From an uncultured Collinsella sp. (GTDB lineage Bacteria > Actinomycetota > Coriobacteriia > Coriobacteriales > Coriobacteriaceae): 64,000 bases of DNA. The notes under the pieces were generated by a model. That model saw nothing but the letters and a program-made list of their open reading frames with translations. It ran no database searches and had not been told where the DNA came from. Of this stretch, positions 59,189 through 64,000 are shown one piece after another. The position numbers were made by a program, and so were the translations under genes. Location of the stretch: positions 1 through 64,000 of the forward strand of contig CAJLTA010000010.1 of assembly GCA_905209455.1 (NCBI GenBank), given 5' to 3'. Position 1 is the first letter of the stretch. Each line of letters starts with the position of its first letter.

Positions 59189-61936
59189 ATGTCTGACAAG
59201 CGCCGCACTTTTGCCGTTATCGACGGCAACTCGCTCATGCACCGCGCCTTTCACGCCGTGCCGCCGACCATGAACGCGCCGGACGGTCGCCCCACCAACG
59301 CGATCTTTGGCTTTCTGAACATGTTTCTTAAGATGATTGATGCCTTTAACCCCGACGGTGTGGTCGTGGCGTTTGACAAGGGTAAGCCGCGCGTGCGCAT
59401 GGAGATGCTGCCGCAGTATAAGGCGCAACGCCCGCCCATGGACCCCGATCTGCATGCGCAGTTCCCTATGATTAAGGAGCTGCTCGGTGCGCTCAACGTG
59501 CCGATTCTGCAGTCCGAGGGCTGGGAAGGCGACGATATCCTGGGAACCATGGCGCGCTTGGGCGAGCAGGCCGGCTGTGACATGCTGCTGGTGACCGGTG
59601 ATCGCGACATGTATCAGCTTGTTACCGAGCACGTCAACGTGGTCTCGACCCGTAAGGGCCTTTCCGACGTAGCGATTATGACGCCCGAGAGCGTGGATGA
59701 CCTGTATCACGGCATTACGCCGGCGCTTGTGCCCGATTTTTACGGTCTGAAGGGCGACACGTCGGATAACATCCCCGGCGTACCGGGCATCGGCCCCAAA
59801 AAGGCGAGTGCGCTCATTGCGAAGTACGGTAGCCTGGACGAAGTCATCGCGCATGCCGACGAGGTCAAGGGCAAGATGGGCGAGAACCTGCGTGCACACA
59901 TCGATGACGCACTACTGAGCCGCAAGGTTGCGACAATTCGCACCGATGCGCCCGTCGAGCTCGACTTTGAGGCGACGTCCTTCCCGGCGTTTTCTGCCGA
60001 TGAGGTTTCCGCGGCGCTGGGTACGCTTGGTATCACCGCCATGCAGAACCGTTTCTTGGCGCTGATCGGCGGCGAGGGCGGGGCTGCTGCCTCCAGTGTG
60101 TTTGAGATACCTGCTATGGTTCGCTCAGCCGCCGGCGATGCTGACGCGCTTGGTGCCGTTGCGGCTGAGGTCTCCCGCGCGATTGATGCCGGCGAGTGGG
60201 TCGCCGCCGTGGTGGACGACGACAAGGAAGAGGGCGCGCTCTTTGGACTGACGCGCACGCTGTGGCTGGCGACGTCCAAGGGCCTGTTCGCGCTCGAGGA
60301 GGGCGACTGCTGTGCGGCGGCTGAGGTTGAGGGCTTCAACTTCGTCCACGGCGTGATTGCCGGCGTGCTCGCGCGTCTGTTTATGGAGGGTCGCGTGGCG
60401 AGCCCGGATATGAAGGCGCTGTTGCACGAGCTTTCGCCCATCGATTCTTCTGAGCCCGAGCTTATGGACCCGCTGGCAGTCGATTCCACGCGCATCTTCG
60501 ATACCGTGGTTGCCGCCTACCTGCTGGATTCCGACCGCTCCGAGTTCGATGAGGCGTATCTGGCCGATACCTATCTGCAGATGGCGCTGCCTGCGGCGCG
60601 CGGTGCAGAGGGTGCCGGCGAGGACGCCCCCGCGCCCGCCGCTCGCACGGCGGCCTTAACGCTGGCGCTGGTCGCACCGCTGCGCGACCGCATGGCCCGT
60701 GAGAACGCCACCAACGTGTTCGACGGCATCGAGATGCCGCTTGTGCCGGTGCTTGCCAAGATGGAGCGCGCGGGCATGCTCGTAGACCCCGACCGTCTGC
60801 ATAGTCTGTCCGAGGGCCTGGCGACTCAGATTGCCGAGGTCGAGCGCAGCATTCGTGACCTGGCGGGTGACGAGACCTTTAATATTGGCAGTCCCATGCA
60901 GCTGTCGCATGTGCTCTTTGATGTGATGGGGCTTCCGACCAAGGGCCTCAAGAAGACTAAGCACGGCTATTATTCGACCAACGCCAAGGTGCTGAGTGAC
61001 CTTGCCCGCGACCACGAGATCGTGCGCCTGATTTTGGACTGGCGTGAGAAGTCCAAAATCAAGTCCACCTATCTGGACACGCTGGGCCCGCTACGCCGTG
61101 GTGACGGTCGTGTGCACACTACGTACAACCAGACCATCACAGCAACGGGGCGTCTGTCCTCGAGCGACCCGAACCTGCAGAACATCCCGACGCGCTCGGA
61201 GCTGGGTCGTACCGTCAAGACGGCGTTTTCGGCAGGCGAGGGAAGCGTCTTTTTGGCGGTGGACTACTCGCAGATCGAGCTGCGTCTGCTGGCGCATCTC
61301 TCGGGTGACGAGCACTTGGTGCGCGCCTTTAACGAGGGCGAGGACTTCCATGCCGAGACGGCGGCGCGCGTGTTTGGCGTTCCCGTGTTCGAGGTAACGC
61401 CCGACCTGCGCAGTCGCGCCAAGGCCGTGAACTTTGGCATCGTGTATGGTCAGCAGGCTTACGGCCTGTCGCAGTCGCTGCATATCTCGATGGCCGAGGC
61501 ACGCGACATGATCGACCGCTACTACGAGGCCTACCCGGGCGTGCGTACGTTCCTCGACAACGTAGTGGCGCGCGCCAAGCAGACGGGCTACGCCGAGACC
61601 ATGTATGGCCGCAGACGCCATATTCCCGAGCTCAAGGCCAAAAACCCGCAACTCCGCGGCTTTGGCGAGCGCACGGCCATGAACCACCCCATGCAGGGAA
61701 CCGCCGCCGACATCATCAAGATCGCCATGGCCCGCGTAAGCCGCCGCCTGGAAGAAGAGGGCTTTGCCGCCCACATGATCTTGCAGGTACACGACGAACT
61801 GGACTTTGAGTGCCCCACCGATGAAGTCGAGCGCCTGACCACCATGGTCCGCGACGTCATGGAACACGTAGTAGACCTCCGCGTCCCCCTAATCGCCGAA
61901 GCCAGCACCGGCATAACCTGGGCCGACGCCAAATAG
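59189..61936 (+). CDS. polA: DNA polymerase I
   Basis: This 915-residue repair polymerase has an N-terminal 5'-3' exonuclease domain (about 1-290; DGNSLMHRAFHA, VTGDRDMYQLV, GLKGDTSDNIPGVPGIGPKKA), a middle 3'-5' exonuclease-like domain (about 320-540), and the polymerase domain with motif A DYSQIELRLLAHL, motif B RSRAKAVNFGIVYG and motif C QVHDELDFE. The middle domain lacks the DxE metal-binding motif and the other proofreading carboxylates, so it is probably inactive, as in many Gram-positive enzymes. The ATG at 59189 is weakly supported by CGAGG. The last 70 codons shift toward A- and C-ending codons. Confidence 0.96.
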   Translation: MSDKRRTFAVIDGNSLMHRAFHAVPPTMNAPDGRPTNAIFGFLNMFLKMIDAFNPDGVVVAFDKGKPRVRMEMLPQYKAQRPPMDPDLHAQFPMIKELLGALNVPILQSEGWEGDDILGTMARLGEQAGCDMLLVTGDRDMYQLVTEHVNVVSTRKGLSDVAIMTPESVDDLYHGITPALVPDFYGLKGDTSDNIPGVPGIGPKKASALIAKYGSLDEVIAHADEVKGKMGENLRAHIDDALLSRKVATIRTDAPVELDFEATSFPAFSADEVSAALGTLGITAMQNRFLALIGGEGGAAASSVFEIPAMVRSAAGDADALGAVAAEVSRAIDAGEWVAAVVDDDKEEGALFGLTRTLWLATSKGLFALEEGDCCAAAEVEGFNFVHGVIAGVLARLFMEGRVASPDMKALLHELSPIDSSEPELMDPLAVDSTRIFDTVVAAYLLDSDRSEFDEAYLADTYLQMALPAARGAEGAGEDAPAPAARTAALTLALVAPLRDRMARENATNVFDGIEMPLVPVLAKMERAGMLVDPDRLHSLSEGLATQIAEVERSIRDLAGDETFNIGSPMQLSHVLFDVMGLPTKGLKKTKHGYYSTNAKVLSDLARDHEIVRLILDWREKSKIKSTYLDTLGPLRRGDGRVHTTYNQTITATGRLSSSDPNLQNIPTRSELGRTVKTAFSAGEGSVFLAVDYSQIELRLLAHLSGDEHLVRAFNEGEDFHAETAARVFGVPVFEVTPDLRSRAKAVNFGIVYGQQAYGLSQSLHISMAEARDMIDRYYEAYPGVRTFLDNVVARAKQTGYAETMYGRRRHIPELKAKNPQLRGFGERTAMNHPMQGTAADIIKIAMARVSRRLEEEGFAAHMILQVHDELDFECPTDEVERLTTMVRDVMEHVVDLRVPLIAEASTGITWADAK

Positions 61937-61969
61937 GGAAGTGCCCACAACCCTAAAGTAACCAAACCA

Positions 61970-62008
61970 GAAGGGGGCTCCTTGCCAACAAGGAGCCCCC
62001 TTCATTCC
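61970..62008 (+). terminator. Terminator after polA
   Basis: A 14-bp perfect stem (GAAGGGGGCTCCTT at 61970-61983, complement at 61990-62003) with a 6-base loop lies 33 bases after polA. The T run is short. Confidence 0.75.
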
Positions 62009-62070
62009 AAAAAATCAGCCAAGTATCTAGGCGCCAAGACGCCACCCAGACGGCGAGCAAGTCACCCAAG

Positions 62071-62198
62071 GACCTGGCCGGGCGAGGCGGGTAAGTTTTT
62101 CGTAGATTCCGCACGAGCCGGAAAGCACTTAATGTGCTTTCCGAGCGAGCCCAGGACCTGACCGAGCGAAAAACTTACCCGCCTCGCCCGGCCAGGTC
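62071..62198. repeat. Long hairpin element C (conserved core, unique 32-bp arms)
   Basis: Perfect 32-bp arms (62071-62102, 62167-62198) enclose a 64-base core with TTCCGCACGAGCC, an inner hairpin GGAAAGCAC-TTAAT-GTGCTTTCC, and GCGAGCCCAGGAC. The core matches elements A and B at 3.6-4.0 kb; the arms do not. It is located between the convergent polA and HAD genes, 13 bases past the HAD stop. Confidence 0.8.
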
Positions 62199-62210
62199 CG
62201 ACGAGCCACG

Positions 62211-63038
62211 TTAACAAGCCGCCAAGATGGCGTCGATGAGCGTCAGTACGCCCCCGTCGTTGTTGCTCGGAATGCGCCACTTGGCGTGCGCGTTCATGTG
62301 CTCCTCGGCATTGTCTACGATAAAGCTGTGACCGACGCGCTCCAGCATGGGGATGTCGTTGTACGTATCGCCCACGGCGGCGGCGTCGGCAATATCGATG
62401 CCCAGGTGTTCGCACAGGTGCGCGACGCCGGCGCCCTTGTCGACGCCCAGGTTCATAAAGTCGATCCACTCGCGCCCGGCGTTGGTGACGTAGAGCTTGT
62501 CCGAGAACTCGGGACTATAGGTCTCGCGGAAAGCGGGCTCGGCGTCGTAGCCGGGGAAGAAGACCGAAATCTTGTTGGACTCGAAATCAATGCCATCAAA
62601 GCTGTCGACGTAGTTGATTGTGTTGTAGTAGACGCTGATCTCGTCGTGGTATTGATGGTCGCGGGCAAGCACGTAGAACTCGTCGAAGCAGCAAAGGACG
62701 GGGACAGCGCGCGGATCCTCCGAGGCACGGCTCAAGACCTGCTGATACAGCTCCACGTCAATAGTGCTCTTATAGATATAGCTGCCGCGATAGATCACGC
62801 ACGCTCCGTTGTCGGGACAAAAGGCGAGGCGGTTCTTGACGCCCTCGAACATCTCCTCGAGCTTGGGGGCGGGACGTCCGCTGGCGGGGCAGAATACGAT
62901 GTCGGCGTCGGCGAGCTTGTCTAGGCGCTCATCAAGACCCTGGGGCAGCACGCGCTTGTCGGTCAGCAGCGTCTTGTCCATGTCGACGGCGAGAATCTTA
63001 ATGTTTCCGATATTGGCGTCCGATTCGTAAGTTTGCAT
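62211..63038 (-). CDS. HAD superfamily hydrolase, Cof-like
   Basis: This 275-residue phosphatase has the HAD motif I ILAVDMDKTLL (D19, D21), motif II in CPASGRP, a C2-type cap domain in the middle, the motif III lysine region near GVDKGAGV, and motif IV VGDTYNDIPML. Members dephosphorylate sugar phosphates, flavin or nucleotide compounds; the substrate here is unknown. AAAGG lies 10 bases before the ATG at 63038. It is divergent from argG, with 554 bases of non-coding DNA between them. Confidence 0.9.
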   Translation of the reverse strand: MQTYESDANIGNIKILAVDMDKTLLTDKRVLPQGLDERLDKLADADIVFCPASGRPAPKLEEMFEGVKNRLAFCPDNGACVIYRGSYIYKSTIDVELYQQVLSRASEDPRAVPVLCCFDEFYVLARDHQYHDEISVYYNTINYVDSFDGIDFESNKISVFFPGYDAEPAFRETYSPEFSDKLYVTNAGREWIDFMNLGVDKGAGVAHLCEHLGIDIADAAAVGDTYNDIPMLERVGHSFIVDNAEEHMNAHAKWRIPSNNDGGVLTLIDAILAAC

Positions 63039-63181
63039 AAAAGCGAGCCTTTCGTTTCGAGATTGTTTCAGACGTTATAGCCATCAATTCGTAGTCGGGC
63101 GTATTTTCGCAGGAACGGAGCGTATTTGCACCACGCTTCACAAAGTAATGAAAAAACTTTTCAGAAATTTGAATTTGTCGC

Positions 63182-63209
63182 TTGTGCTGCGGGCACTTTA
63201 GCGTAATAT
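63182..63209 (+). promoter_or_regulatory. Candidate promoter of the argG leader
   Basis: TTGTGC (63182-63187) and TAATAT (63204-63209) are 16 bases apart and would start a transcript near 63216, about 97 bases before the leader ORF and 377 before argG. The surrounding 63039-63312 stretch is AT-rich and holds no gene. The promoter of the divergent HAD gene must also lie here. Confidence 0.45.
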
Positions 63210-63312
63210 AGCGACCATCGAAAACGGAGACGGAAAAACAACCGCTTACCGAGGAAAAGGTACCGTTTACGATATTAGAATTGCGCCCGGCGATAGGTGA
63301 AAGGAGAGGCAG

Positions 63313-63387
63313 ATGCAGTTCGTAACGATCATCACCACTGCAGACAATGCCATCCGACGCCAGCGCGCAATTTCCCGACGACGATAA
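63313..63387 (+). CDS. Arginine-rich leader peptide upstream of argG
   Basis: An ATG with AAAGGAGAGG 7 bases upstream opens a 24-codon frame: MQFVTIITTADNAI followed by RRQRAISRRR and TAA. Six of its last ten residues are arginine, four of them CGA, a codon that genes in this window seldom use. The final CGA codons form the left side of a 6-bp stem GACGAT-AACA-ATCGTC (63380-63395), so a ribosome stalled there would open it. This is the layout of an amino-acid attenuator. The gene is too short for homology calls. Confidence 0.65.
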   Translation: MQFVTIITTADNAIRRQRAISRRR

Positions 63388-63592
63388 CAATCGTCTCTGT
63401 CCGCATGGGGCGAATTGCCTCAACAGAGTCATTTTGAGGTCGTTGGGTTTTAGCACGACATTGCTGCATGTTTCTAGGGCATGTATGTGCTGATTTTTGC
63501 TATTTAACCTGATATTGCACGGTATATGACCTTGAAATGACTTGCAACTGACCGATGTTCTAACTAGCTACCAAGGGCGAAAGGAAACAGCC
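63388..63592 (+). promoter_or_regulatory. Possible attenuator region between the arginine leader and argG
   Basis: Several mutually exclusive stems are possible: CTCTGT (63395-63400) with ACAGAG (63423-63428), versus CCTCAA (63418-63423) with TTGAGG (63434-63439), and GTCGT (63439-63443) with ACGAC (63455-63459). Further on, AGCAC pairs with GTGCT (63452-63456, 63487-63491) before GATTTTTGC, a candidate terminator. The folding was judged by eye; energies were not computed. Confidence 0.45.
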
Positions 63593-64000
63593 ATGAGCAA
63601 GGAAAAAGTCGTTCTCGCATATTCCGGTGGTCTTGATACATCCGTATGTGTCAAGTGGCTCCAGGACGAGAAGAATCTCGATGTCGTTTGTGTCTGCGGC
63701 AACGTGGGCCAGGAAGAGACCGGACTGGATGCCAAGAAGCAGAAGGCGCTCGACCTGGGCGTTCTCGATTGCCAGGTGCTCGACCTGCGCGACGAGTTCT
63801 CCGATGAGTTCCTGACCAAAGCCATTGCAGCAAACTCCATGTACGAGAACAAGTATCCGCTGCTCTCCGCCCTGTCTCGCCCGCTGCTTGCCAAGAAGCT
63901 TGTTGAGGTCGCCCACGAGTTTGGCGCGACCTACGTCGCCCACGGCTGCACCGGCAAGGGTAACGACCAGGTCCGTTTTGAGGCCGCCGTCAAGGCCCTC
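63593..64000 (+). CDS. argG: Argininosuccinate synthase, N-terminal part (cut by window end)
   Basis: The frame from ATG 63593 stays open to the window end, giving 136 of about 400 residues. It starts MSKEKVVLAYSGGLDTSVCVKWLQ (shown as key motif AYSGGLDTS, the ATP-pyrophosphatase loop) and continues with VCVCGNVGQEE and AHGCTGKGNDQVRFE, the citrulline/aspartate binding part. The enzyme joins citrulline and aspartate for arginine synthesis. AAAGGAAA precedes the ATG. Together with the arc locus this shows that the organism both makes and degrades arginine; citrulline links the two routes. Confidence 0.95.
   Translation, partial: MSKEKVVLAYSGGLDTSVCVKWLQDEKNLDVVCVCGNVGQEETGLDAKKQKALDLGVLDCQVLDLRDEFSDEFLTKAIAANSMYENKYPLLSALSRPLLAKKLVEVAHEFGATYVAHGCTGKGNDQVRFEAAVKAL

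Overview
The window looks like chromosomal DNA of an anaerobic, high-GC Gram-positive bacterium of the class Coriobacteriia, most likely Collinsella or a close relative. This is inferred from the high GC content with G/C-ending codons, the actinobacterial cell-wall and division (dcw) gene order ending in sepF, ylmG and divIVA, and the arginine deiminase locus. No rRNA, tRNA, CRISPR array, phage or insertion sequence was recognised. About 53 protein genes can be supported, and the window ends inside argG.

Layout. 1-3,602: end of an unknown gene, pta (acetate metabolism), and a two-gene surface-polysaccharide unit (glf plus a family 2 glycosyltransferase). 3,603-10,171: two long hairpin elements around a glycosyltransferase remnant, then minus-strand housekeeping genes (P1 peptidase, Maf, DJ-1/PfpI, rRNA methyltransferase, ppk1). 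10,172-18,034: arginine catabolism, with two identical arginine deiminase genes on a 1,371-bp perfect direct repeat, an aminotransferase between them, then ornithine carbamoyltransferase and a YfcC-type transporter; no carbamate kinase is present here. 18,316-23,176: a DUF1846 gene, a small winged-helix protein, pyrG and xerD. 23,301-47,241: a long dcw cluster (mraZ rsmH ftsL ftsI murF mraY murD ftsW murG murC murB ftsQ ftsZ, then pgeF, yggS sepF ylmG divIVA). A complete phosphate-uptake operon (pstS pstC pstA pstB phoU) sits inside its tail. murE and ftsA are not in the cluster. 47,409-59,022: nitroreductase, a PiT phosphate transporter with its DUF47 partner, a Bax-inhibitor-like protein, a PARG-like macrodomain protein, an SGNH hydrolase, thiD and thiC (with a TPP riboswitch), yaaA and an M18 aminopeptidase. 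59,189-64,000: polA, a HAD hydrolase, and the start of argG behind a short arginine-rich leader reading frame.

Connections. Arginine is handled in both directions: degradation by the arcA/arcB/transporter locus and synthesis by argG, whose upstream leader ORF suggests attenuation by arginine supply. Phosphate is also represented twice, by the Pst system and by PiT-DUF47, along with polyphosphate kinase. The dcw promoter carries clear arrays of MraZ-type TGGGN boxes with 10-bp phasing, one of them lying between the -35 and -10 elements.

The most unusual signals are non-coding. They are: (1) the arginine-rich leader ORF before argG; (2) a family of intergenic hairpins whose long perfect arms differ from copy to copy while the loop core is conserved; (3) three tandem palindromic units with an 80-bp period between the SGNH hydrolase and thiD; (4) the perfectly duplicated arcA with its leader; and (5) an apparent ATC start codon for ylmG.
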